A stretch of 64,000 bases of DNA from Gorsachius magnificus (lineage: Eukaryota > Chordata > Aves > Pelecaniformes > Ardeidae). The stretch covers positions 37,976,885 through 38,040,884 of the forward strand of contig CM067109.1 of the NCBI GenBank assembly GCA_034008185.1, written 5' to 3'. Positions within the stretch are counted from its first letter, which is position 1. Each line of letters begins with the position of its first letter. Under the pieces are notes generated by a model. That model searched no databases, was not told the origin of the DNA, and saw nothing but the letters and a program-made list of their open reading frames with translations. A program made the position numbers and the translations under genes. Of this stretch, positions 51,011 to 62,643 are shown piece after piece.

Positions 51011-53222
51011 GAATTTATCGAGCAGTTTTCAAGCCAGTCAAAAAAGAAGGGCACCGGCATGAAATGGCAAACTAGGAAATTTTTCTAAGCTTTCAACTAA
51101 TTCTGAGTACCACTGCACAATAGCACCCAGAATTAATTCAAGGCTGGGACGGATGCTTGAGGTGGTAGGATAAAAGCATACATCCATTACGACTTTTCTT
51201 TTCAGCACGGTGTTAACTAAGTCCAGCCTTTTCCCTTCCAGAGAAGCGGAAGCTGCGTTAGTTACAGGCTGGTGTTTGCTCTCACTGCAAGGGAATACTT
51301 CAGCTGCCACCTCCTGGATAACCAACCCTACTGCACTGCACCGGCCTTGCTTCTCATCTGCCTTCCTAAATCCTGTAAATATAGACAAAACAGGTTTTTC
51401 TTTAAGTGTATTCTCATCCTAGCCCAGACAGGTGCTTTACTATTTTTCACCAGCAGTAAAGAGTGAAAAAGAAACACTGTATTTTCAGCCTTCACCGTAA
51501 ATCTGCATGCAGAAGACCAGAAAAGACTAGGAACTTGGATGCAACCCCCTGGTCCAGGGGAGGATGGGGTAGGAACCACAGACCCACCTATCCAAGAAGA
51601 TGGCAGTTCTGAACTAGGGTGATCTCTGTTCTGCCCAGATCTGCCACGTCCTGTCAAGTCTAGCCTTCACAGGGAAGAACAAAGAGCTAAAAGGAGAAAT
51701 CCTTGATGATTGGTAGCAGTGCATCAGACATTTTACCAACATGATGTACTAAAACTGGTCATTAAATAACACAGGTCAAATACAGGTTTGTGGTGAGGAA
51801 GAGAAAGATATTTACACATGTATTTCTTCATTTGATTATTATCATGACATCAGCTACTACCTAAGCCAATGTAGCTTGATCATGGGTGGTACCTATCACC
51901 TTGCTTTAGCAAGAATGGAGTCTCTCCGGGTGCCCTGTCCATTACAACACAGGAACTGCAGCCTTTGAAATTCTGCATCTTGCTCAAATGGAGCTAATAC
52001 CCTAAAGTAGGTATAAAATAAGAGGATTTGGGGCCTCTCTGAACAGGAATTTTTAAGGTCACTGCATCTACCTGTCCACCTCCTGCAATGTCCAAATGGA
52101 GCTACAGAGAAAATGCTATGATAAATACAGGTATTTCACACTGGTCACTCAGGCTAAAACTAAACATTGTAGGATTCTACTCAGAAAACTGAACATCCTG
52201 GACCTCTTAGACATTATGTTTCTGTCTCAGGGCACCCTTGTACTACAAGTCAACAGAAACTGTGAGAACATGACAACATACCTCCATAAGCATCAACCCC
52301 ACTTGACTCTGTTGAACAAGGCACAGGGTCATAGCTGAACATTTGACCTAAACAAAGTGTCACTTCTAGTTAAAAACAGGCCCACAGAAAGTGGAAAGTC
52401 ACAGGTAACACCATCCCTTGTAACCACAGCCACCAGTAGCATGCAGTTTCCCTCATCAGAGACTAACATGCTTCCAGTGGTGTTCCACAGTCCCTGTTGG
52501 CTTTATCTCCTTAGTACGAGCCTTCAGTCAGATTTTGACACTGTGAAACAAGTATCACACTCTCAGGAAATGTGAGTTCTCCAGGCAAGGCCATGGCTGA
52601 ATGCTCTATTCAAAACCTCTGTTCATGGATGAGAAGGCCAGAGAAGCAGAGCAGTAGACTGAATCCCCAGTTTTATAAAGAAGCAGCACTATTTCATTGT
52701 ACCATGACATATCACATTTACTTCTAGCTAGGCAAGACAACGCTTACATAAAGAAGTACACTACAATAAAAATTGCTTGTACATTTGAAGTTTGCCTTTT
52801 ACTCTCATAATCTCCCTGCACATTTTCAGTTGTTGTTTTTTATTCTTTTCTAAAGTATCCAGTGCTCTGCATCAGTCATTGTCTCCATGTAGAAGAGGCT
52901 GGGGATCTCTGGCCTAGAAGCATAAAGATTACGAAAATACTAACTTTGTCTCCAGAAATTCTCAAATAACTTAGACAATGGGAAAAGATGGGGAAATCAG
53001 CATACTCAACAAATCAACATAATGAAAATCAGAAAAGCAGGCTTACGAGGTTTATCTGTTTTCTGATTCCTTTCTAATGGGATCTAGTTGCCTAATTATA
53101 GGGTTCTTCAAATAAGCCAGTTTTACCTCTAAAACTCAGAGTGGTTCTCCATGATCCTGCTAACACAATTTTCCACTCCTATTTTGTGCCATAATCAGGA
53201 GAGCAAATGCTCTCCTCATATG

Positions 53223-53353
53223 GAATCATAGAATCATAGAATAGTTGGGGTTGGAAGGGACCTTTAGAGGTCATCTAGCCCAACCCCCCTTCAGTGAGCA
53301 GGGACATCTTCAACTAGATCATGTTGCTCAGAGCCCCGTCCAACCTGGCCTTG
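53223..53353 (-). mobile_element. CR1 LINE, 5'-truncated 3' end
   Basis: GAATCATAGAATCATAGAAT, then GTTGGAAGGGACCTTTAGAGG and TCATCTAGCCCAACCCCC, then CAGAGCCCCGTCCAACCTGG form the reverse complement of a CR1 3' end. The minus-strand copy breaks off after the CCTTG near 53353. The sequence corresponds closely to the 3' half of the 35 kb copy, so both belong to the same subfamily. It is dead. Confidence 0.95.
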
Positions 53354-55301
53354 TATGAAAGAGCCCTGTTCACATGAGAAGAGCACAGTCACTTATGCAC
53401 ACCAACACCACATCCTCCAAGGTTTCTAACACCAAGTATCAGCCATTCATTCCTGTCTGGTACTTTTTCCCCATTAGTCCACATTCAGGGAATCCTTCCT
53501 CCCAGTCTTGATACCAGTCTCACAAGAACCTCCTGACTCCACCTCCAGCTGAGCTCTTCTCCCAGCCACCACCACCTTTGCCTCGTGATCTAATAAAGGC
53601 AAATTGGCTTATCAGTAATTTCAAAGTAACTTTCTAAGATGGGCGTTACATTCTTTTGGCCTCTGCTGTCCACTGTACAGGTTTGTATATAAGCCACAGT
53701 CATTTGCAAAGCACTTTAAAATTATTCTTAATGAAATGCACTCTATAAATAATGTGTTATTTATTTATAATCTGTATCAATGTTGTACGCAGATCTCAAT
53801 TTTCTTACCAGCTGTAATTAATTTTTTAAAAATGAAACAAAACCAAACAACAAACCAACTCTTCTCAAATTACTTAGTCAGTCTTTGAAAAAATCTTGGA
53901 AATATAGGCCAAATTGAATTAACCCAATTACCTCTCTGTCTCTGCTTCACTCTGTGTTTTGGTCACTTGTCACTAAGATGAAGCATGTTTCAAGTAAAAA
54001 AGCTTTCTCTTCTGCCTGGGAGTAAAGGTCTTGTTGAAACAGAAGGCTTTTTCATTCTGGGCCTGAGCTTGCCTTCATTTCTGTTCACTCTTCATCTGCA
54101 CGTCACTACAGCAATGTTACTAAAGTGGGGAGATAGATGTCATCTGGCTGTTGTAGGAAAATAACATCCAAGCATGTGCATGCAATGTACATGCAACTGT
54201 TAGGACACAAACTTTTTGAGGATTTTCCCTCTTCCCACTAGCTGTATGAGGAATTTACAACACCCTTCATGGCTGATCTTACTCCCATCTTCTCAGCTCG
54301 CAGAGAGCTGTGGGATGCTTGCTCTCTTTTACTACTCTTACAATGTGCAAATTTAACACAGGAGGACAGTATCTTATTGCATTTTCCCAAGGGCAGCAAT
54401 TAGTTTCTTTCACCTACACTTTCCTGGTAGGCAGGAGTGATGCTTGGTCACACTGAAGAAGAGTGTCTCCATGAAGGCTCTCAAATAACAAACAGAAGTG
54501 CTTTTCTCAAGCAAGCAATGCAAGGTATAAACATGAGCTTGAGTTCAAGGAAATGCAGTGTAACACAGCTGCAGGGTTAAATATGTACACAGGTTATTTT
54601 TCTGCTTCATCATCCAGATCTGCAAGTAATACGGCTCAGAACTGATGTTGCGTCACCTTGAGGAATTCACAGCTACGCAACATCAGTCAGAGCCAGATCA
54701 AAGACCCACTGCTAGAGGCAATAACGTTTTGGTCTCAGTTTGCTGTGTTTCAGTGTTTCAGAAATGCAGTTTCGCTACAAAAGCCAGACTACTGGACTAG
54801 AAAATTCGTTAAGTTGTTTCTTTCAATTAGTCCTCACGACACGCAGTACAAATTTTAGCACTTCTCAGAATTCTGTGCAGGTCAGCACTGTTTTCTGAAG
54901 ATCATTTTGAAGTAGTAAGGCTGGAGGGAGGATGAGGTAGGTCACTGCCTTTAAAAACACTTTCATCAACTTACCAAAGTGAAACTGCTGATTGTCCATT
55001 AATGTACTCACCATCTTTCTATACATTCAAGTCTGCTTCAAAACCAGATCTTGAAGCATCTATTGTCTTTGGTTTTGTACTTCTTGCTCAAATTAGAGTA
55101 TGAGAAAACACACTTATTTAGTATTCTCATTCACAAGGTTTAGTAGGAAGAAGATGCGTCAATTTTATTCCTGATCGTTACCATTTCGATAGGGGTTATG
55201 AATGCATAAATTAATTTTTTCAAAAACAAGCAAGCTTTGACATCCAAACAAAATACATCGCAAATCGTGAAAAAAAGTCAAACTAAGACCTATGCATGCA
55301 G

Positions 55302-55334
55302 AATGATTCTATGATTCTATGATTGATTCTATGA
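55302..55334 (+). repeat. Orphan CR1-type terminal repeat
   Basis: AATGATTCTATGATTCTATG, then ATTGATTCTATGA match the ATTCTATG octamers that end CR1 elements. The upstream 60 bases show no CR1 body, and nothing on the other side does either. It is either an extremely truncated insertion or an independent microsatellite. Confidence 0.7.
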
Positions 55335-56544
55335 AAATAATTCAGAATACCGATACTTAAATGAAGCTGATTATTAATTGGGAGACCTCACTAGGATATG
55401 GAGAAAGGAAGCAAAAAATTATGTTTGGGTCCTCCATCTCATTATGGGATGGAGAAGGAGCAGTCTTTTGCTAGCAAAGTGATAGCACCAAGGTTTGTGG
55501 GTATTTATTTAGACAACTTACTGAAAAGGTTCAGACTAAGCAGTATCAACATGAGAGGCTAGAGGAAGAATTTTGGAAAAAGTCTTAAAAGACTATCATG
55601 TATGTCAGCTTAGCCAAAGTAAAATAAGAGGAAAATGAAGTGGATGCATGTATCTGAAGGGAAGAAACATCAAAGGAAGAAGAGTCATTTGCTGAAATAG
55701 AAAACTTGCTATGTTGAACAAAGAGATGAAATTAAAATAAGGACATTTAATATGGTTATTATAAAAATATTATTAATGTTAAAATACATCAGGTATGAGA
55801 AATATCACAAACAGAAAAATTTTTAAAAAAAAACCCAGTATTTTTTAATACAATCATTCTGCAGCAGAAATGAGATGATACAGAAGCTACCAAACAACAG
55901 TGATCCTACAGCACTTTTGTCACAATGTTTCTGACTAATATGACAGCCAGCATGTTCAAAAACTGCAAACATTTAAATGCTGCATTGGTAATAATGCTAA
56001 ATATCCATTTTCTTAAAAAGCTGAAGTCTTGACTAGCCCTTGTAAACATTGACACATTTTTCCACTTCGTGTAGACATAACCAAAACATTGAGAAATAGA
56101 ACTTGAGGGTATTTATGCAACCTTTCCGAGTAAAAGTTTTGGGCAGTTTTCTCTCAGTTTCAGCCTTCCCACTGATACGCCAAGGGGAGAAAGTCCCACA
56201 GCAATGAGAACAACCCTTCATGATACACCACCGTGACAGTCAGGGCTAACCAGCGTAACCTATATGTTGAAACAGAGCCGCTGCCCAGGTGATGCCACCC
56301 CCCTTGCAGTGCTGTGGCAGCACGGGGACCATACCAGAAGAAACTCTGAAGGCTTTTAAATGATCCATAGCTATTTTCTCGATTAATTTCACTATTATTA
56401 TTAAAATAGTGACAGCATGACAAAGACTGCAGATTTTCAGATAGATCTGCGGAACTAAATGGCAGAAAGCCTGCAGCCTGGCTGTACACACAATTAAAAT
56501 GAACAGGCTACAGAGACAGATGCAGTCCCCCCTGACCTTAACGA

Positions 56545-56960
56545 TGTTGATGTTTACATATGAACCTCCCTGCTCAGCTGCAGATAAGGAATGACAGACA
56601 ATACTACAAATTAGTGAAGGTCAATAGAGCAAGAGGCAGCAGTTAGTCAATTACAAAAGCAAACCCTCTGCTAAAGTACCAAGCCCTGTGTTTTCTCAGC
56701 ATAATCAACTGCCCAAGTCATGGAGTCTAATAAAATTGACCTGTTTTTCCTTTGTCTAATTGACTGATGCCTGGAATTGCATGAACTTTAGGTGTGCTAG
56801 AATTTAAGTCTTAATACCACGTAGCAAAAGGCAGACATCTAATTAGTCTGTCTTCAGGTCTAATGGCTGCTTCTGCGATGTGCAGTTCCATCCAACCATG
56901 ACAAAATCTTTGCTTTGAAGGTGTTTACAAAGACAAAATTGTTTACAAGCTATGTATGAA
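56545..56960. promoter_or_regulatory. Best enhancer-like stretch in the window
   Basis: This repeat-free block carries a dense set of developmental factor words. There are three forkhead cores TGTTTACA (56551, 56922, 56940). Others are the E-box CAGCTG (56575-56580) next to AGATAAG (56582-56588, GATA), CCTTTGT (56749-56755, SOX/TCF), TAATTGA (56757-56763), AGGTGTG (56790-56796, T-box) and the palindrome CTAATTAG (56839-56846, homeodomain). The arrangement resembles deeply conserved vertebrate enhancers in gene deserts. Function is inferred from motifs only, and the regulated gene is outside the window. Confidence 0.28.
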
Positions 56961-58047
56961 CTCTACTGGGTGCTAGTAAAGTTGCGAGAGCAAAATAGTT
57001 CTTGTGTGAAGAACAAGGATTGAATTACAAACAAAAGCAAAAAAAAAAAAGCCCCACTTCCCACAAATGAGATGTATTCTCTCTGGCAGAGAGATGAAGA
57101 AAATCAAGTTCGTTTTCTTGAAATAGCAAGGTGTAATAATTTTCCTCATTCATTCCCCAGAATAAGTTGTTTAAATTCCTAAATAGCCTTACAGATCTGT
57201 TTTTTCCCCTTAGCTCTGTGGGTCATCTACATAACTATTCAAGGGGCTTTTTTCCACACATTTCCTATATATTTTGAGTTTAACTTAAAATGGCCTTCAG
57301 ATTAAATGCCTCACAGCTTCCTTCCTAGTGATAAGTAGCCGCAACTGCTGTTGTGGTTTAAGGGAGCTGCTGCTTCACAGCTCCTCCTTCAGCTAAGGTA
57401 TCTGTATGTGTACTTGAGCTTAGACACCATTGCTCAGCTTTTAATGCAGTAAAGTTGGGCACAGGTCTCAAGTACAGTTTGACACTTGGATTTTCAAAGG
57501 AATCCAGGGACACATAACTCTCATTGCAAGACTTGGTGCCTAACAAAAGCCCAATCCAAAAGAGAAGATACCTCACTGTTTCTTGGCCATATCTCAGAGT
57601 AAAATGTAGTTGGACGTGGAAGGCCCAGTAAGTTCACTTTTACTCAAAGCTCTATGATCCTCTTCCCCTCAAACTATACTCACTGACATTAGAAATTATC
57701 ATTTGCAGTATGAGAAGACAGACGCCATTAAAAATTATAATTTAAGAAAGAGAATAAAAATTGAGACAAACTCCCAAAATGTACTTTCTGTGTACAGTTC
57801 CCTACACACTCATAACAACATCATGTAGTTTCTGCTTTGGACAAATCAATTGCATAGGGTTACCACTGATTAATTCTGCTTGAAAAGACATTATAAATAA
57901 AGTTCCTTTAACAGTGCACCACAGAACCCAATGCCCACAAAAGGATTCTTCTGACACCAGAAACTATAGACCAAGAGGTTGAAAAGCACATTCTCAAAAA
58001 CTCAAAGCAAAATTATAGCCCTCATTTGCGCACAGTTTGGTGACAAA

Positions 58048-58110
58048 GTATACACACTCACACACACATATTTTATATTTAAACATTTTTATATATATAA
58101 ATAAAATATA
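58048..58110. repeat. AC-rich and TA-rich simple repeats
   Basis: An interrupted (AC)n at about 58048-58069 is followed by an AT-only stretch with (TA)n at about 58090-58098. It is simple-sequence DNA. Confidence 0.75.
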
Positions 58111-61100
58111 CAACTTGGAACTTCACATTTCAAATCCATTGAGTTTCCGATTGTTACTTTAGTAATTTCTCAGCTCCACTAAACCTCTAACCAGATTTTT
58201 CAACAGTCCCCGTCTTTAGGCTGGGAAATTTCCTAGTTGTTTTCCTTCTCTCCCAGCTGCACTGTTACCGATGCCTGACTAACACATTTCCCTTGAACTG
58301 GTATTGTTTCTCAACCATCTCTATGTTTCCCAGTGTTGTACAGTTATTTCTGGACTAAAAAATGCATTGTATCACCAAGTAAGAGTCATCCCCTGAGGGG
58401 CAAATCAATTTATTTACTATTACACACTTCTTTTACCCAGGGACTACTTAGTTGAAAACTTTGTTTCAACATCCTTAAAAACAGCATGCTTACAATGCAC
58501 ACCATGAAACTCAAGTTTTTTAAACAGCATCTTCAGTGTTCACACAGGTTCAGAAGCAAGCATCCAATGCTTCCAGAAAGTATTAAAACTTCATGTTGCC
58601 ACATAAGGCTATCTTGATCTATAATAAAAGACCAGGGAAAATGGAATCCCTTTAGTGACTGACATGATTCTATTACATCCATGAAATTACCAAGACGATA
58701 GAAACATTTTAGCAGCAGATACAGAAATAAGGAAAGTAAGTAGACTTTACTTCTCCTCTTGATCAGATCTAGTACATTTGTACAGGTCCAGCCAGTTCCA
58801 CTGACACGTCTTAGAAAGATTTAATAAAGTGTAAAGCTTCCCTTGAACTAACTCTTACGTAGTTTAAAGGAGTCACAACAGTCCCTGGTCTGACAACACT
58901 AGCATTGTCATGCCTGGTCAACTTTTACATAAATATTTCCATTCCACTGAAAAATGTTTGTACAATAACATCAACAAAAACTGAGTAAACATCAGAAGCC
59001 TACGCACTTACTACCCACAGCCACAAATTAAAACAAATGACTAGTATAAATGACTTTTAGCAGGACTAGTGCTCAAAAGTATGGGATTCCCTTGGGATCT
59101 TTGAGAAATCAGAGCCCAGAGTTTCCTTCTAATGAAAGATGGTACTTTTGTACTAGAAAGAAAGTTAACAAACACCAAGATGAAACTCAGAAAGGTTAAA
59201 AAAAAAATCCAGCTTCACCCATTACTAAACATGAACTGTGTTTAAGCTCCTTCCCGAGGAACGAATAACATTGGTTTTGTGAAACTACACTCACTTCCAA
59301 TGCAGTAAAATTTTATGTCAAATAAAATGACACTGAAGAGTATGTCTGAACATATCTTTCCTTTGGTCATCACAGTCCTTGTCTCATCGTACAAAGAGGC
59401 ATGACAAATACACAGGGAGAAAGTTAGGGGAAGAGGAGAAACAAGTGTTCTCACACACCATCCTTGCCTTGACGTAGCTGGATCCTGTTGTGCACATCAG
59501 CAGGATCAAGTATTTCCTACTGTAGTGGCTACATGCTGCAAGCGGAGCTGGCCGAGTCCAGAGAGGACCAGCAGCGACATCACGAGGGCTGAGGCTTTCA
59601 CTGGCCTCACTGAAAAGACACAAAAACTACCTCTCAAAGACTTTGGTAAATATCTACACCTCCATGTCTAAATTCCCTGAGCACTGAGCATACCAGTTGC
59701 ATCTCCACCACAGTAGACTTGGGCCCCTCTAGAGTGCACTAATTGTTTTCACACCAGAAAAGGGAAAGCTTTTGTCCAGTTTGTCTAGAGATTGTGTCCA
59801 GCACTAGAGCCTCCTCACAACAGGCATTAGATGCGCACCAAAACCAAGGCCTGATGTGCACCAATGCATAGACAACTGAGGGACAGGGTTTAAGAGAGAA
59901 GACAAAAGAGCATCACATGACCTTGAAAACTCACCCACACACATCTCCTATAATACAGTTAACAAATCTTGAGCTGGCTCTTGTATTTTATAGCACAGTA
60001 AGTTATAATCTGATAAAATGTCAGTTTACATACATGAAGGCCAGAGGTCCCAAATGGGAAAATTAGTGAGATCTTCCTGAAAAGCATATTTAAAACACAA
60101 CAGCTTATAGAAAACAGATGCCATGGCAGCACACACTTGTATATTGCAGTTCTAGTTTAAGATGCAGCCTTATGAACCATAAAATGTTGTAATCTCATAT
60201 TGAGACACAAGGTTGTTGGAGCAAAGAAAATGGATCTTTGAAAGCAATGTTAGCAGAAAGTGGTTAGCACAGTAAGGCAAATGAAAGAACTAATTTATAA
60301 GCAATTAAACTCCAGATGCTTGGAGAAGTAATTCTCAAGCCTGTCCAATCAAAAACTAGGCATATGAAAATAAGAGAAAGGATCTGATAATTTATTAGTC
60401 GGGAAGACTGGTACTCTGGTTTTTAGCAACTTGCCAGACAAAAGCCAAAGGAAAGATACTTAAACACAGCCTTTCAGAGAGGTGGGTCAGCATATGTCCT
60501 AATTTGGGAAGAGGGCATGTGAAGAGAGACACCAAGGAGGTTAGAATGTAATTTCTAGCATAAAGGAGATGTGGAAAATCAAGGAAAAGACAACAGTGCA
60601 ATTTGAAATGCTCAGGAAACTCAAGCAGTCCTGAAGGGATATCTGCAGTACCTTGAGTTTTTATAAAGCTATGCTTGCAATTTATAGGAATTAAAATTTT
60701 GCTATGGATAAATTGCAGCTTGAGTGAGAAACCCCTAGCAAGACCACAGACCTGATTTCTGTTTCACAGAGAGACAAAAGTCTATTAAGATAACAGGAAA
60801 AGGCACCAGTAAAAGTTACTTTTTCTAATGCTGAAATTAGTTTGTTGGGGTTTTTTTCTTCACTGAGTACTTTTGCAGCAACAAGCTTAAAGACTAGTAT
60901 GACCTACACTGCTCCACTGAGCATTTGCAGCTAACTGGATAGCTCACTGATTGGAAAAACATGATCACAAGATGCTAACATTGTAATGATGTTTTAAGTT
61001 AACAACTCTACAGTGCAGCTTGCCTAAAGGTCACACATGACCAGGTACCACATCTCACCCATCAAGAGATACAATTAGTCTACAGCATTACCTGAAACCT

Positions 61101-61790
61101 TTTTGCTCATATCATTAACTAAAAATCATGCTCAACCATGTACATTTTGAGATTTAAGGACTAAAATATATTGACATATTTTTTTTAGCCCGTATTTCCG
61201 AGGTTTTATTTGCTAAAGCTGGATCTGACCTGTTATCTGGAATTAATATTTTTAAAGTTAATTTCCTTAAAGGAAACTAAAAGCTATAGGGAACCTGAAT
61301 TACTGATACTCTTGCTAAAACTGTCAATAAATTTCAGTGGGATCACATCTACTTTCATGAAATCATGCCATACTGTTCCCTGCAGCCTTAAGGATTGATG
61401 AGCTAGGTATCACAGCATCATAAATACTGTGTCTTTTTTTATTAGAAGAGACTTTTGATCCAAGGAACACTGAAATATAAACATGTCACAGGAGTTTCAT
61501 GTGTCAATGTGCTCTAAGTGCCATTAAATGTAAAATCTCTGGCATTACGGAGCATCATCAAAATATTTTTGTCAAATTTATTAGGTTTAATTAGAACCTA
61601 TTAGATCTAGGAAGGCACACTGCAAAAGGCAAGTATAGTGTGCAAGAGCTGTATAAAATTATTTCTGTTCCTAACAAAGTTGCCAAGCAGAAAATATTGG
61701 CTTGTTTGAAAATAGTAAGCTGTTAAGACTTCAAGTAATGGGGAAATAGTGTACAGTGGTATTTCAAACAGTTACTGTAGATGTGTAGTA

Positions 61791-62110
61791 GAATCATAGA
61801 ACCACAGAATATCTCAAGTTGGAAGGGATCCATAAGGATCATCGAGTTCAACTCCCTGCTTCTCGCAGGACTACCTAAAGCTAAACCATATGTCAAGAGC
61901 GTTGTCCAGACACTCCTTGACACTCCTTGACACTCCTTGAACTCTGCCAGGCTTGGTGCCATGACGACTCCCCTGGGGAGCCTGTTCCACAGACTGACCA
62001 CCTTCTCAGTGAGGAACCTTTTCCTAATGTCCAGTCTGAACTTCCCCTGATGCAGCTTCATTCCATCTCCTCATGTCCTGTCGCTCGTCACCAGAGAGAG
62101 GAGATCAGCA
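61791..62110 (-). mobile_element. CR1 LINE 3' end with ORF2 C-terminus
   Basis: GAATCATAGAACCACAGAAT, TTGGAAGGGATCC and GATCATCGAGTTCAACTCC are the reverse complement of a CR1 3' end. The minus strand reads the ORF2 C-terminus, with LHQGKFRLDIRKRFL and then WNRLPRGVV. The copy extends to CACCAGAGAGAGGAGATCAGC near 62110, where it is truncated. It belongs to a subfamily different from the 35 and 53 kb copies. An internal decamer triplication (listed separately) breaks its coding frame region. It is non-functional. Confidence 0.95.
61909..61940. repeat. Three tandem copies of a decamer inside CR1
   Basis: GACACTCCTT is repeated three times without interruption, followed by GA. CR1 relatives normally carry one copy at this place (in the region after the ORF2 C-terminal SLAEF-type motif, read on the minus strand). 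The likely cause is replication slippage after insertion. Confidence 0.85.
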
Positions 62111-62426
62111 GCTCTGAGGTCAGGAAGGAATTTTTCCTCCCAGGGCAGATTTGCCCTGGTCCCCGGGGGTTTTCCACCTTCCTCTGCAGCACTCACTGAG
62201 CACAGCCCCATGCCAGGGCTTCTCTGGGCCATTTAGCTAAGTGCCTGCCCACTGCTCTTGCAGCATGAAGACACTGCTGGTGCCCTGGATCTCTCAGGAG
62301 CTGCCACTTTTCAGCTGTCCCTGCATTCAATAACAGTGAAGTTTTCTCCTTGATCTGCGTTTGTGTCATGTGTGTGCTGGTCTCGGCCAGGGAGCCTTGT
62401 CCTGCAGCTGTGCATGTACACTCTAT
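62111..62426. repeat. Unclassified GC-richer segment, probably a dispersed repeat
   Basis: The segment between the CR1 and the LTR-like piece is richer in GC than the window average. The block around 62118-62190 (AGGTCAGGAAGGAATTTTTC, CCAGGGCAG, GGGGGTTTTCCACCTTCCTC) strongly resembles a block I know from the 3' regions of sauropsid CR1 elements, read here on the + strand. It is thus opposite to its neighbour. The rest (62190-62426, including AATAACAGTGAAGTTTTCTC) could be LTR-derived. The family is unresolved. Confidence 0.45.
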
Positions 62427-62643
62427 TGGGTTTACATGGCAAGTTTGGGGGAGGTGGGGACGGACAGACCTGCGGGTGTTGCTTCTGTGAGAAGATGCCA
62501 GAAGCTGCCCTCATGCTGGACAGAGCCAATTCCAGCCATGTCCAAGACAGACCCATCGCTGGCCAAAGCTGAGCCCGTCAGCAACGTTGCTAGTGCCTCT
62601 GGGATAACATATTTAAGAAGGGGTAAAAACTGCTGCAGCAGCT
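62427..62643 (+). mobile_element. LTR-like fragment of a second avian ERV family
   Basis: The segment from TGGGTTTACATGGCAAG through GCTTCTGTGAGAAG, GACAGAGCCAATTCCAGCC and GATAACATATTTAAGAAGGG to CTGCTGCAGCAGC matches the layout of a dispersed avian retroviral LTR as I remember it. ATATTTAAG at 62609-62617 would be its TATA box. GCTTCTG (62481-62487) and CAGAAGC (62499-62505) form a perfect seven-base stem. Only the U3-like portion up to just beyond the TATA is recognised; the downstream part is missing. I give no family name. Confidence 0.7.

Larger units (their letters stand above)
35509..53222. other. Long unique AT-rich stretch with no gene
   Basis: I find no gene, RNA or large transposon in almost 18 kb. 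The longest frames (47303-47665 plus, 51038-51388 minus, 51328-51657 minus, 39837-40160 minus, 44 kb frames) give unfamiliar translations. Homopolymers of 16-17 A lie at 37789-37805, 45682-45698 and 46648-46663. A (TTTGG)3 tract runs into poly-T at 44667-44696. A C-rich tract lies at 50982-51010. Structured spots are listed separately. Confidence 0.6.
53354..61790. other. Unique AT-rich DNA with no gene
   Basis: No gene is supported. An (AAAC)-rich stretch lies near 53828-53859. A small cluster of four CpGs lies at 59542-59585, with a short open frame across it, which I consider unproven. The stretch 56545-56960 is listed separately as an enhancer candidate. Confidence 0.6.

Noticed and set aside
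51038..51657. Two overlapping minus-strand frames of 116 and 109 codons
   Set aside because: They overlap in different frames, and neither gives a recognisable protein family.
57352..57364. TGTTGTGGTTTAA, resembling the reverse complement of the 3' end of the 27 kb LTR
   Set aside because: The similarity stops after 13 bases and the following sequence does not match.
61723..62061. 112-codon minus-strand frame as a gene
   Set aside because: It is the CR1 ORF2 C-terminus continuing into the CR1 3' end and flanking DNA.
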